From Halopseudomonas xiamenensis (GTDB lineage Bacteria > Pseudomonadota > Gammaproteobacteria > Pseudomonadales > Pseudomonadaceae): 64,000 bases of DNA. A program made the position numbers and the translations under genes. Each line of letters starts with the position of its first letter. Positions within the stretch are counted from its first letter, which is position 1. The notes under the pieces are model-generated. The model made no database searches. It saw only the letters and a list, made by a program, of their open reading frames with translations, and was not told the origin of the DNA. The stretch spans positions 1 through 64,000 of the forward strand of contig NZ_JACLGO010000008.1 of NCBI RefSeq assembly GCF_014219065.1. The letters are read 5' to 3'. Positions 35,343 through 43,555 of the stretch are shown in pieces.

Positions 35343-36995
35343 GTGAACAACAAAAGCAAAAAAACTGCGGGGCTGATGCTGCGGCATACGCCTCTGGCAG
35401 CAGCCATGCTGGCCGTGCTGGGTAGCCCGGCGGCCTTCGCCTTACCTTCGATCGAGTTCGATAACGGACTGGTCATCGACTCCCAGATCACCGCCAACTA
35501 CACCTATTCGCTGCGTACCCGCAGTGCCGACAGTGAGTACCTGCAGAGCCTGAACAACGACGATGGCACTCGCAACTTCGACCGCTACGCGCCGATCAAC
35601 AACCGGGTCAGCGTATTCGGTGAGATCATTGCCACCAAGGATAACTATGGTGCGGTAGTGCGTGGCAGTCATTTCTACGACGATGTGTACAAGAGCGACA
35701 ATGACAACGATGCGGCCGACATGGTCAACCGTGTGGTCGCACAGCCCGGCGATCATCAGCGCTTTGTCAGCAAGACCCGCAACGACAGCGGCAGCCGCTT
35801 CCAGTTGCTGGATGCCTATGTCTACGGCAACTGGCCGATCGGCGATGACCAGTACCTGTCGCTGAACGCCGGCCGGCATCTGGTGGCCTGGGGCGAGAGC
35901 CTGTTCTGGCCGAACATCAGCCAGGGCCAGGCGCCGGTAGACGCGACCAAGTTCAACGTGCCGGGTACCGAGGCCAAGGATGCCTATCTGCCGGTCAACC
36001 AGCTGTCCTTTAGTTGGGCATTGAACGACCGTCTGGCCTTCACCGGCTTCTACCAGCTGGAGTGGGAAAAGACCCGACTCAACCCGGTGGGTGATTTCTT
36101 CAGTACCACTGATTTCTTTGGCCCTGGTGCACAGTTCATGCGCTTTGCGCCTGGAGTGATCAGCAATCTGCCCGATGGTGCCGTAGTCGCCAGCGCAGGC
36201 GACCGAGATCCTCGTGATTCGGGTCAATGGGGTCTGGGAGTGCGCTGGAATATCGACTTCAATACCGAGGTCGGACTCTACCACTATCGTTACCACGACC
36301 GCGTTGCTTCTATGTTCCTGGATATGACCGGTAACAGTCGCTATTCCTCGCTGGGTAGCATTGACAATCTGGACGCCGCGGGGCCGGTAATCAAATTCGG
36401 TTACTTCGAGGATATCAAGCTGACCGGTCTGAGCCTGAGCTCCAAGGTCGGTGACGTGCAGCTGGGTTCGGATATCAGCCTGCGTCAGGACGCTCCGGTC
36501 ATGGTGGCCAGTGGGGCGCCCACCACGGGTGAGCTGCTGATGGCCAGCGCCAACTTCATGTACATGCTGGGGCCGAACAGCCTTGCCAGCCAGACCACGT
36601 TGATGGGTGAGCTGGTCAATCAACATATTCTCGATGCGGACACCCTGTCGGTGACCGCTGGCGGCATCACCACGACCGACGACGACTACGTCTTCGACGG
36701 CCAGACCCGCTCCAGTACCCTGCTGGGTCTGGGTGTCATTCTGGATTACCCGAGCATCTTTACCGGTTGGGACCTGAGCCTGTCCGGCACCTGGCAGCAG
36801 AATCTCGACGGCAGTGCCTATCAGGGCCTGGGCCGCGGCGAGAAGACTCTGACCCTGGGGGCGGACTTTGCCTACCTGGGCAACTTCGAGGTGGGCGCCA
36901 CCTGGGTCAACTATCTGTCATCCGCGAATCTCGACAAACAGCGCTACATGGCCGACCGCGACTATGTGTCGTTCAACGTCAAATACACTTTCTGA
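35343..36995 (+). CDS. DUF1302-family outer-membrane protein
   Basis: The 550-residue protein has a signal peptide (positively charged start, hydrophobic core, cleavage after PAAFA near residue 33). The rest is rich in alternating polar and aromatic strands and ends in Phe (VSFNVKYTF), the outer-membrane beta-barrel signature. It starts with GTG at 35343, with AGGAG 7 bases upstream. DUF1302 and DUF1329 genes occur side by side in clusters for steroids, terpenes and other hydrophobic compounds, and are thought to help substrate entry. It follows the acyl-CoA ligase by 108 bases, possibly read through from site G; I see no GTCC-N4-GGAC site in front of it. Confidence 0.8.
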   Translation: MNNKSKKTAGLMLRHTPLAAAMLAVLGSPAAFALPSIEFDNGLVIDSQITANYTYSLRTRSADSEYLQSLNNDDGTRNFDRYAPINNRVSVFGEIIATKDNYGAVVRGSHFYDDVYKSDNDNDAADMVNRVVAQPGDHQRFVSKTRNDSGSRFQLLDAYVYGNWPIGDDQYLSLNAGRHLVAWGESLFWPNISQGQAPVDATKFNVPGTEAKDAYLPVNQLSFSWALNDRLAFTGFYQLEWEKTRLNPVGDFFSTTDFFGPGAQFMRFAPGVISNLPDGAVVASAGDRDPRDSGQWGLGVRWNIDFNTEVGLYHYRYHDRVASMFLDMTGNSRYSSLGSIDNLDAAGPVIKFGYFEDIKLTGLSLSSKVGDVQLGSDISLRQDAPVMVASGAPTTGELLMASANFMYMLGPNSLASQTTLMGELVNQHILDADTLSVTAGGITTTDDDYVFDGQTRSSTLLGLGVILDYPSIFTGWDLSLSGTWQQNLDGSAYQGLGRGEKTLTLGADFAYLGNFEVGATWVNYLSSANLDKQRYMADRDYVSFNVKYTF

Positions 36996-37008
36996 GGAGC
37001 ATGCCGCA

Positions 37009-38388
37009 ATGCACAAGATCAAACCTGTCACGGGTGCCTTTATCATCGCTCAGGGGCTGTTGCTGGCCGGTCTGGCCCAGGCTGCCGCCACGCCCGAGGA
37101 AATCGCCCGGCTGGGCAACGACCTGACCTGCGTCGGTGCCGAGAAAGCCGGCAACGCTGATGGCAGCATCACCGCCTGGACCGGCAAGTGGCTGGGCGCG
37201 CCGGATGGCATGGAACTCAACACCACGGGTGCGCACCCGCAGAGTCCCTATGCCGATGACAAGCCGCTGTTCGTCATCACCGCCGCCAACATGGCCGAGC
37301 ATGCCGATCGCCTGTCGGCGGGGCAGAAGGCGTTGTTCGAAACCTACCCCGATACCTTCCGTATCCCGGTCTATGAAACCCGGCGCGACTTCCGCTTCGC
37401 CGACACCGTCTGCCAGGCCACGCTGGAAAACGCCAAGTCCGCTCGCATCGTCAGTGACGGCGAAGGGGTGGAAGGCACTACCGGCGGCATCCTGTTCCCG
37501 TTCCCGAAAACCGGCCTGGAGCTGATGTGGACCTCGTCGTTCTTCACCTTCCGGCCCTGGACCGAAGAATATATCTCGGATAACGCCTACGTGCTGAACA
37601 ATGGCCGAATCAACTGGGGGCGGGTGCATTCGCGCAACCTGGCACCGCCGCTGCAACCCGGCAAGATAGGTACCACCACGGGGCAATCCTCGTTCTACCT
37701 CAACGAGACCCTGCTGCCGCAGCGTGATCGTGGCGAGGTCAATACCGGTATGGAGTTCTTCGACCATGCCAAGGAGCCGCGCCAGAGCTGGCGCTACGAT
37801 CCGGGCACGCGCCGGGTTCGCCAGTCGCCGGAATACGGCTACGACATGCAGTTCCCCGGTTCCGGTGGTTCGATCACGGTGGACGAGGTGCGTATCTTCA
37901 ACGGCTCCGGCCAGCGCTACAACTGGAGCATCGTCGGCAAGCAGGAGATGTACATTCCCTCCAATGCCTACGCTATCCATTCACCGGACCTCACCTACAG
38001 CGAACTGCTGCCGCCGGGCCACGTCAACCCCGAGCATATGCGCTATGAGTTGAGGCGGGTGTGGGTGCTGGAGGCCAACATCAAGGACAACTATCGTCAC
38101 CTGTACACCAAGCGGCACATGTACGTGGATGAGGACAGCTGGCTGATGATCATGGGTGACAACTACGATGCCCGTGGCGGCCTGTGGCGCACCTCGATGG
38201 TCAACTACTACTATGCGCCGGAAGCGCAGACCTGGCAGGCCGGCGTAGGCCTGTACCATGACCTGCAGGCGCGCAGCTACCTGGCGTTCAACCTGGTCAA
38301 CGAGCAGCCCAAGGGCTATACCCTCAACCAGGGTGGTCTGTCGGCCCGCGATTTCGGTCCGGAGGCTGCACGCCGCGCCGGTCGTTGA
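37009..38388 (+). CDS. DUF1329-family exported protein
   Basis: The 459-residue protein has a signal peptide (about residues 1-25, cut after AGLAQA). It shows the family start EEIARLGNDLTCVGAEKAGN, and repeated Trp/Tyr-rich strands that suggest a LolA/LolB-like or lipid-binding beta-sheet. GAGGAG lies about 9 bases before ATG 37009. It forms a pair with the DUF1302 barrel (13-base gap), so the two probably act together in moving a hydrophobic substrate through the outer membrane and periplasm. A strong terminator follows 36 bases after the stop. Confidence 0.8.
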   Translation: MHKIKPVTGAFIIAQGLLLAGLAQAAATPEEIARLGNDLTCVGAEKAGNADGSITAWTGKWLGAPDGMELNTTGAHPQSPYADDKPLFVITAANMAEHADRLSAGQKALFETYPDTFRIPVYETRRDFRFADTVCQATLENAKSARIVSDGEGVEGTTGGILFPFPKTGLELMWTSSFFTFRPWTEEYISDNAYVLNNGRINWGRVHSRNLAPPLQPGKIGTTTGQSSFYLNETLLPQRDRGEVNTGMEFFDHAKEPRQSWRYDPGTRRVRQSPEYGYDMQFPGSGGSITVDEVRIFNGSGQRYNWSIVGKQEMYIPSNAYAIHSPDLTYSELLPPGHVNPEHMRYELRRVWVLEANIKDNYRHLYTKRHMYVDEDSWLMIMGDNYDARGGLWRTSMVNYYYAPEAQTWQAGVGLYHDLQARSYLAFNLVNEQPKGYTLNQGGLSARDFGPEAARRAGR

Positions 38389-38424
38389 GCCCGGCTGGCC
38401 GGTTGGCCAGCATTGCAAGTCCAC

Positions 38425-38463
38425 AAAAAATCCCGCTTCGAACTGCTCGAAGCGGGATTTTTT
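38425..38463. terminator. Bidirectional intrinsic terminator
   Basis: TCCCGCTTCGA (38431-38441) is perfectly complementary to TCGAAGCGGGA (38447-38457), flanked by A6 on the left and T6 on the right. It ends both the DUF1329 gene and the leftward SDR operon. Confidence 0.95.
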
Positions 38464-38481
38464 CATGCATGCATGGGGGCG

Positions 38482-39231
38482 TCAGGCCGTCAGGCTACCC
38501 CCATTGAGTGGCAACACCTGGCCGGTAACCCAGCTCGCCTCGCGGGAGGCGAAGTAGGCCACGCCGGCACCGACATCCTGCGGCGAGCCGGCACGCGGGA
38601 CGAAGCAGGTCTTCTTCGCCAGCTCCTCGGAATCCCAGTTGTTCATGGTGCCCAGTGACAGGGCATTGACGGTGATGCCCTTGCGTCCGGTTTCCGCCGC
38701 CAGGTGGCGGATGAAGCCGACGGCACCGGCCTTGGAAGCGGCATAGGCGGCGATGCCCATGGGTAGGCCGGCGCGCCAGGATTCCGAGGTGATGGCGATG
38801 ATGCGCCCGTAGCCGCGCTCGATCATGCCAGGGACTATGCAGTGGCAGGCGTTCATCAGGCCGAACATGTTCAGGTTGACGAAGCGTTCCCAGTCCTCGC
38901 GGGATGATTCGATGAATTTGCAGTAGCCCATGCCATCTACGGGTACGCCGGCATTGGAGACGAAGATGTCCAGGCGGCCGAGCTGGGCTTCGATGTTCCC
39001 GACCATGTCCTGCACTGCCTGGTAATTGGTTACGTCGGCGGGTGCGGCGATGGCCTTGAGACCCTGCTCGGTCAATTGCCGTACCGCAGCTTCGGCCCGT
39101 TCGGGATAGAAGTCGTTGACCGCGACGGTGGCGCCCAGCCGGGCCAGGGTTTCGGCGATGCCCAGCCCCATGCCACGACCAGCACCGGTTACCAGGGCTA
39201 CTTGCCCTTCAAGGGAAAACAGTTCGTTCAT
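38482..39231 (-). CDS. SDR-family oxidoreductase
   Basis: The 249-residue classical SDR has TGAGRGMG near residues 15-22, SNAG replacing NNAG, a Ser in AITSESW and YAASK for the catalytic Tyr-x3-Lys. The C-terminus ends in GGSLTA. ATG 39231 is preceded by AGGTGATCC. It is the second gene of a leftward pair with the enoyl-CoA hydratase (20-base gap), both reading from the bidirectional operator at 40107. In beta-oxidation of a steroid side chain a hydratase is followed by a 3-hydroxyacyl-CoA dehydrogenase, and this SDR is a natural candidate for that step. That role is inferred from the pairing only. Confidence 0.75.
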   Translation of the reverse strand: MNELFSLEGQVALVTGAGRGMGLGIAETLARLGATVAVNDFYPERAEAAVRQLTEQGLKAIAAPADVTNYQAVQDMVGNIEAQLGRLDIFVSNAGVPVDGMGYCKFIESSREDWERFVNLNMFGLMNACHCIVPGMIERGYGRIIAITSESWRAGLPMGIAAYAASKAGAVGFIRHLAAETGRKGITVNALSLGTMNNWDSEELAKKTCFVPRAGSPQDVGAGVAYFASREASWVTGQVLPLNGGSLTA

Positions 39232-39251
39232 GGATCACCTCTGTGTGGTTG

Positions 39252-40037
39252 TCAGTTGCCGTTGAATTGCGGCCGGCGCTTCTCGATGAACGCCTGCATG
39301 CCTTCCTTCTGGTCGCGGGAGGCGAACAGCAGGGCGTTGGCCTTGCGTTCCAGTGCCAATGCAGCTTCCAGCGAGGCGTCCATGCCGGCGAGGATCACTT
39401 CCTTGATCTGCTCGGCTGCCAGGGGCGGCATGCCGGCGATCAGGGTGGCTTGTTCCAGAGCAGACGCCTGCACCTGTTCATCTTCCACCAGCTCACTGAC
39501 CAGTCCGGCGATATGAGCTTCCTCGGCGCTGATAGGACGTCCGGTCAACGCCATCTGCATGGCCTTGGCCTTGCCTACGGCGCGCACCAGCCGCTGGGTG
39601 CCACCGATGCCGGGCATGATGCCAATGCGAATTTCCGGTTGGGAAAAGCGCGCGCTGCGCCCGGCAATGATGATGTCGGCGTGCATCGCCAACTCGCAGC
39701 CACCGCCGTAGGCATAGCCGCAGACCGCGGCGATCACCGGCTTGGGACAGTGCTGGATGGGTGCCCAGGTGCGCTCGGTATGCCGCTGATAGATGTCGAT
39801 GGCGCCCACCCCGGCCATGCTGGAGATATCACCGCCGGCGGCGAACACCTTGTCGCCACCGGTGAGAATGATGCAGCGGACCTGCGGGTCGGCGGCCAGT
39901 CTGGTGAAGTGCTCGGCCAGCAATGCCTGCAACTCGAGGCTGAGCGCGTTGGTTACCGTCGGGCGGTTCAGGGTGAGCCTGGCGACGCCCGGCGCGGGCA
40001 GGTCGAGCAGGACGCAGGAAGAGTCGGATGAAGACAT
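39252..40037 (-). CDS. Enoyl-CoA hydratase/isomerase (crotonase family)
   Basis: The 261-residue crotonase has the oxyanion-hole segments FAAGGDISSM and CGYAYGGGCELAMHAD, and both catalytic glutamates are visible (GGGCE and QPEIRIGIMPG). It adds water across enoyl-CoA, likely of a side-chain or ring-derived acyl-CoA. The start could be ATG 40037 or ATG 40052; neither has a strong ribosome site, and I chose the first because the family usually begins close to the VLLDLP strand. It is the first gene of a leftward pair and has an operator/-10 set (40107/40082) shared with the rightward operon. Confidence 0.85.
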   Translation of the reverse strand: MSSSDSSCVLLDLPAPGVARLTLNRPTVTNALSLELQALLAEHFTRLAADPQVRCIILTGGDKVFAAGGDISSMAGVGAIDIYQRHTERTWAPIQHCPKPVIAAVCGYAYGGGCELAMHADIIIAGRSARFSQPEIRIGIMPGIGGTQRLVRAVGKAKAMQMALTGRPISAEEAHIAGLVSELVEDEQVQASALEQATLIAGMPPLAAEQIKEVILAGMDASLEAALALERKANALLFASRDQKEGMQAFIEKRRPQFNGN

Positions 40038-40076
40038 GGTGAGCCTATGCATATGAATGAGCGGGGATCGGGATCG

Positions 40077-40148
40077 ATTGTTGGGCCGGTACCGGTGTGC
40101 TTCATCGTCCGTTCAGACGAAGTGGTGGTGAGGGTGAGCCAATAGAGT
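40077..40148. promoter_or_regulatory. Bidirectional operator/promoter site H
   Basis: GTCCGTTCAGAC (40107-40118) serves both directions. Rightwards, after 24 bases, lies TAGAGT (40143-40148). Leftwards, the complement GTCTGAACGGAC is followed by GATGAAG (CATC at 40103-40106), and after 24 bases by AACAAT (40082-40077). One palindrome thus sits at the same distance from two divergent -10 elements. Confidence 0.75.
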
Positions 40149-40178
40149 GACGGCATGACATCAAATGAGGGGTGGTGT

Positions 40179-40964
40179 ATGCAGTCTCCCAGCCAACTGG
40201 ATTACCGCGGCAAGGTGGTGCTCGTGACGGGCGGCACCAAGGGTATCGGTGCCGGTATCGCCAGTGCCTATCTTGCTGCCGGGGCGCAGGTGTTCGTCTG
40301 CGGTCGCCAGCAGCCGGAGCGGTTGCCCGAGGCCGATGGGCGCCAGGCGCAGTTTCTGGCCGCCGATGTGCGTGACGTGGAAGCCACCGCGGTGGTATTC
40401 GAGCGTATCCGTGAGCTGACCGGTCGGCTCGATGTACTGGTCAACAATGCCGGTGGCAGCCCAAATGCCGATGCCGCCACCGCCTCGCCGCGTTTCAGCG
40501 AGAGCATCATCCGCCTGAATCTGCTTGCGCCGCTGAACATTGCCCAGCAGGCCAACCAGTTGATGCAGCAGCAGACCGAGGGCGGGGTGATCATCTTCAT
40601 TGGCTCGGTCAGCGCATCGCGTCCGTCGCCCGGCACCGCCGCCTATGGTGCGGCCAAGGCCGGCATCGTGGCGCTGGCCAGCTCGCTGGCGGTGGAGTGG
40701 GGGCCGAAGGTCAGGGTGATGAGTATCAGCCCCGGGCTGATCCGTACCGAACAATCCCATCTGCATTATGGCGACGAGGCCGGTATTGCCGCGGTCGGTG
40801 CGGGTATTCCCGCCGGCCGCATGGGCGAGCCGGAGGATATCGCCAATGCCTGTCTGTATGCCGCCTCGCCGATGGCGGCCTATTTCAGTGGTACCAACCT
40901 GCTGTTGCACGGTGGCGGTGAACGGCCGGCCTTTCTGGCTGCCTCCACCGCCGGCAAGGCGTGA
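40179..40964 (+). CDS. SDR-family oxidoreductase
   Basis: The 261-residue classical SDR has TGGTKGIG near residues 17-24, NNAGG near 92-96, a Ser in IGSVSA and YGAAK as the catalytic Tyr-x3-Lys. ATG 40179 has GAGGGG about 7 bases upstream; the in-frame ATG at 40155 has none. Its stop overlaps the in-frame GTG of the next gene. It is the first gene of the side-chain operon with chsH2-, chsH1- and ltp2-like genes. It probably oxidises a hydroxyl on the steroid nucleus or side chain; the substrate is unknown. Confidence 0.75.
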   Translation: MQSPSQLDYRGKVVLVTGGTKGIGAGIASAYLAAGAQVFVCGRQQPERLPEADGRQAQFLAADVRDVEATAVVFERIRELTGRLDVLVNNAGGSPNADAATASPRFSESIIRLNLLAPLNIAQQANQLMQQQTEGGVIIFIGSVSASRPSPGTAAYGAAKAGIVALASSLAVEWGPKVRVMSISPGLIRTEQSHLHYGDEAGIAAVGAGIPAGRMGEPEDIANACLYAASPMAAYFSGTNLLLHGGGERPAFLAASTAGKA

Positions 40965-41020
40965 CTCAACCCGACGCTGCCAATGAGGACAGCGTCCAAC
41001 GGAACGATCAGGAGACGAAC

Positions 41021-42001
41021 TTGGCTGAACAAGAATTGGTAGACAAGATACAGGCCATGGTCGGACGCGAGTACGGTCGCGTCTACGCCTGGGATCGGGT
41101 GAACGCGCCCATGATCCGGCAATGGTGCGAGATCATGGGCATCGAGAATCCGCTGTATACCGACCCGGAATTCGCCCGCGCCCAGGGCCACGCCGATGTG
41201 GTCGCGCCGCCCGGCATGCTGCAGGTGTGGGGTATGGGCGGGTTGGATCAGGAGAACTTCCCGGAGGGTTCGAGCAAGGAGAACAACTTCGAGGTGCTCA
41301 AGGTCATCGAGCCCTACGGCTATCCGGCGGTGGTGGCGGTCAACTCCGACCTGCACTTCGACCGGCAGGTCATCGCCGGCGAGCGGCTGTATTTTTCCAG
41401 CAAGCTGGACAGCATCAGCGAGGAGAAGACCACCCCGCTGGGCACCGGCTTCTTCGTCACTGTGCTGATGACCTATTTCTCCCAGGGCGAGAACGGCGCT
41501 GTCGATGAAGAGGTGGGTCGCCAGCTGTTCCGCGTGTTCAAGTTCAGGCCGGCCCAGCGTCCCGAGGCCGCCAAACCTGCGGACAAGCAAGCGGAAGCGC
41601 CCAAGGCCAAGCGCCCCCTGCCGGGCAAGAGCGACGATACCCGCTTCTTCTGGGACGGTTGCGAGGCCGGCAAGCTGCTGATCCAGCGCTGCACCGACTG
41701 CCAGACCCTGCGCCATCCACCGGCGCCGGTATGCATCAAGTGCCACAGCTTCGAGTGGGACACGCTGGAGGCCAGCGGCAAGGCCAGCCTGTATTCCTTC
41801 GTGGTCATGCATTACCCGGAAGTGCCGCCGTTCGACTATCCCAACCCGATCGGCCTGATCGAGCTGGACGAAGGCGTACGCCTGATCGCCGGACTGGTGG
41901 GTGTGGAGCCGGAGCAATTGGAGATCGGCCAGCGCCTGCAGGTGGAATTCCACCGTTTCGACGACCGGCAGACCCTGCCGCAATTCCGCCCGGTGGGCTG
42001 A
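41021..42001 (+). CDS. chsH2: MaoC-like hydratase fused to DUF35 OB-fold/zinc ribbon (ChsH2-like)
   Basis: The 326-residue protein combines an N-terminal hot-dog fold (residues about 1-165: MVGREYGRVYAWDRVNAPMI, VVAPPGMLQVW) with a C-terminal DUF35 module. That module has a zinc ribbon C-x2-C-x11-C-x2-C (CTDC...CIKC) and an OB-fold. This is the arrangement of ChsH2, which with ChsH1 hydrates the steroid enoyl-CoA while its DUF35 part binds the Ltp2 aldolase. I chose the TTG at 41021 because AGGAG lies 7 bases upstream; a GTG at 40961 overlaps the previous stop but lacks a site. It is followed by an acyl-CoA dehydrogenase after 13 bases. Confidence 0.75.
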   Translation: MAEQELVDKIQAMVGREYGRVYAWDRVNAPMIRQWCEIMGIENPLYTDPEFARAQGHADVVAPPGMLQVWGMGGLDQENFPEGSSKENNFEVLKVIEPYGYPAVVAVNSDLHFDRQVIAGERLYFSSKLDSISEEKTTPLGTGFFVTVLMTYFSQGENGAVDEEVGRQLFRVFKFRPAQRPEAAKPADKQAEAPKAKRPLPGKSDDTRFFWDGCEAGKLLIQRCTDCQTLRHPPAPVCIKCHSFEWDTLEASGKASLYSFVVMHYPEVPPFDYPNPIGLIELDEGVRLIAGLVGVEPEQLEIGQRLQVEFHRFDDRQTLPQFRPVG

Positions 42002-42014
42002 CAGGAGGCGTGCC

Positions 42015-43151
42015 ATGGACTTTTCATTGAGCGACGACCAGCGCGCCATCGCCGAGATGGCCGACAGCGTATTCCGCGACTACTGCACCGATGAACGCAT
42101 GCGCGAGTTCGATCTGGATGATCAGCCGTTCATGTTGCCACTGTGGCAGACCTGTATCGAGACCGGTCTGCACGCATTGGCGATTCCGGAGGCCTTCGGT
42201 GGCAGCGGCATGGGTATCACCGATCTGTATTGCGTGCTCAAGGCGCAGGGCGCCGGCCTGGGCCTGGTGCCGCTGTGGCAGCACCAGTTGGCTGCCGCCT
42301 GCCTGGCTGAGCATGCAGCTGACAGCCAGGGCGAACTGGTCGAGCAGGCCGCCGCCGGCAGTCTGCTGTTGAGCCTGTCGTTGCAGGGCCTGGCGGCCAG
42401 CCGCGGGGTCAAGCTGCAGCTGGTCGGGCAGGGTGATCAACTGCAGCTGCAGGGCCAGGCCAATGCGGTGGATGTCGCGGCCCAGGCTGATCGGCTGTTG
42501 CTGGTGGCGGACAGCAGCGACGGCCCGCGCCTGGTGCTGCTCGATCCACGCAGCGAGGGTGTCGAGCTGCTGCCGGGCATTGCCAATCACGGTCTGGCGG
42601 TGGCGGATGTGCGTTGCAGCAATGTGCCGATCGATGCGGTCCAGCTGTTGCCGGTAGAGGCCCTGGCCTGGCTGGAGCAGCGTGCCATTGCCGCGGTGGC
42701 GGCGATGCAACTGGGTGTCAGTGGGGAACAGCTGCGGCGCACCGTCGAGTACGTCAACCAGCGTGAACAGTTCGGTCGGGCGATAGGTACCTTCCAGGCG
42801 GTGCAGATGAGCATGGCTGACTGCCATATCGCCATCGAGAGCCTGCGCACTTCCCTGTACCAGTTGTGCTACCGGCTGGACAGCGGCCTGCCCAGCGATT
42901 CGGAAGCCTTCGCTACTCGTTACCTGTGTACCGAGGCGGCACACCTGATCGGCCATAAGACCCAGCATGTGCATGGTGGTATCGGCGTCGACCTGACCTA
43001 TCCGATCCACCGTTTTCTCTATTGGAGCCGCCACCTGAGTCTGGTGCTGGGCGGTTCCGCTGCCACTCTCGAGCGTCTCGGTGACTGGCTGGCCAACAAT
43101 GACAAGCTTGGATGGAAATATGACCTCGATGAAAACAAGAACCTTTGCTGA
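42015..43151 (+). CDS. Acyl-CoA dehydrogenase (ChsE-type subunit)
   Basis: The 378-residue acyl-CoA dehydrogenase begins MDFSLSDDQRAIAEMADSVF and ends with the helical segment that includes HVHGGIGVDLTYPIHRF. The middle domain is shortened and lacks the usual FAD-binding WITN-type loop, typical of the alpha-2-beta-2 steroid dehydrogenases in which one subunit contributes only part of the active site. AGGAGG lies 6 bases before ATG 42015. Its 3' end overlaps the chsH1-like gene by 32 bases, indicating translational coupling. The likely partner is the second acyl-CoA dehydrogenase at 44745. Confidence 0.8.
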   Translation: MDFSLSDDQRAIAEMADSVFRDYCTDERMREFDLDDQPFMLPLWQTCIETGLHALAIPEAFGGSGMGITDLYCVLKAQGAGLGLVPLWQHQLAAACLAEHAADSQGELVEQAAAGSLLLSLSLQGLAASRGVKLQLVGQGDQLQLQGQANAVDVAAQADRLLLVADSSDGPRLVLLDPRSEGVELLPGIANHGLAVADVRCSNVPIDAVQLLPVEALAWLEQRAIAAVAAMQLGVSGEQLRRTVEYVNQREQFGRAIGTFQAVQMSMADCHIAIESLRTSLYQLCYRLDSGLPSDSEAFATRYLCTEAAHLIGHKTQHVHGGIGVDLTYPIHRFLYWSRHLSLVLGGSAATLERLGDWLANNDKLGWKYDLDENKNLC

Positions 43152-43542
43152 AACCAGCCTCGGCGAGCAACTGCCCGAGCTGTCGATTCCGATCACCGTG
43201 ACCCTGATCAACGGCGGTGCCATCGCCACCCGTGACTACTTCCCCGGCCACCATGATGTCGAGGCGGCCCGGGAGCTGGGCTCGCCACACATCTTCATGA
43301 ACATCCTCACCACCACCGCGTTGGTGCAGCGGTTCATCGAAGGCTGGGCTGGGCCACTGGCCAGCTTCGGTGATATCCGCATCAAGCTGGGCGTGCCCAA
43401 CTACCCCGGCGACAGCATGACCTTCAGTGGGGAAGTGACTGAGCGGGATGAGGCCACACGGTCGCTGACCATCACCCTCAAGGGCAGGAATTCCATGGGT
43501 AACCACGCGGCCGGGACGGTCAGCCTGGTTCTGCCCGCATAA
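43120..43542 (+). CDS. chsH1: MaoC-like hydratase subunit (ChsH1-like)
   Basis: The 140-residue hot-dog protein has the hydratase dyad Asp-x4-His in TRDYFPGHHD and the substrate-tunnel segment SPHIFMNILTTTALVQRFIEGW. Its length and sequence pattern match ChsH1, the catalytic partner of the ChsH2 hot-dog domain. The start at ATG 43120 lies inside the preceding dehydrogenase gene; ATG 43129 is an alternative. It is followed by the ltp2-like gene after 13 bases, with GGAGAAG as ribosome site. The hydrated beta-hydroxy steroid-CoA would be the substrate of that aldolase. Confidence 0.8.
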   Translation: MTSMKTRTFAETSLGEQLPELSIPITVTLINGGAIATRDYFPGHHDVEAARELGSPHIFMNILTTTALVQRFIEGWAGPLASFGDIRIKLGVPNYPGDSMTFSGEVTERDEATRSLTITLKGRNSMGNHAAGTVSLVLPA

Positions 43543-43555
43543 CGGAGAAGCAAAG

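Noticed and set aside
40994-41009. GTCC-AACG-GAAC-GATC, a possible further operator before the ChsH2-like gene
   Set aside because: The right arm and GATG are both degenerate, it lies only about 25 bases from the start codon with no room for a -10 at 24 bases, and it is inside an operon.
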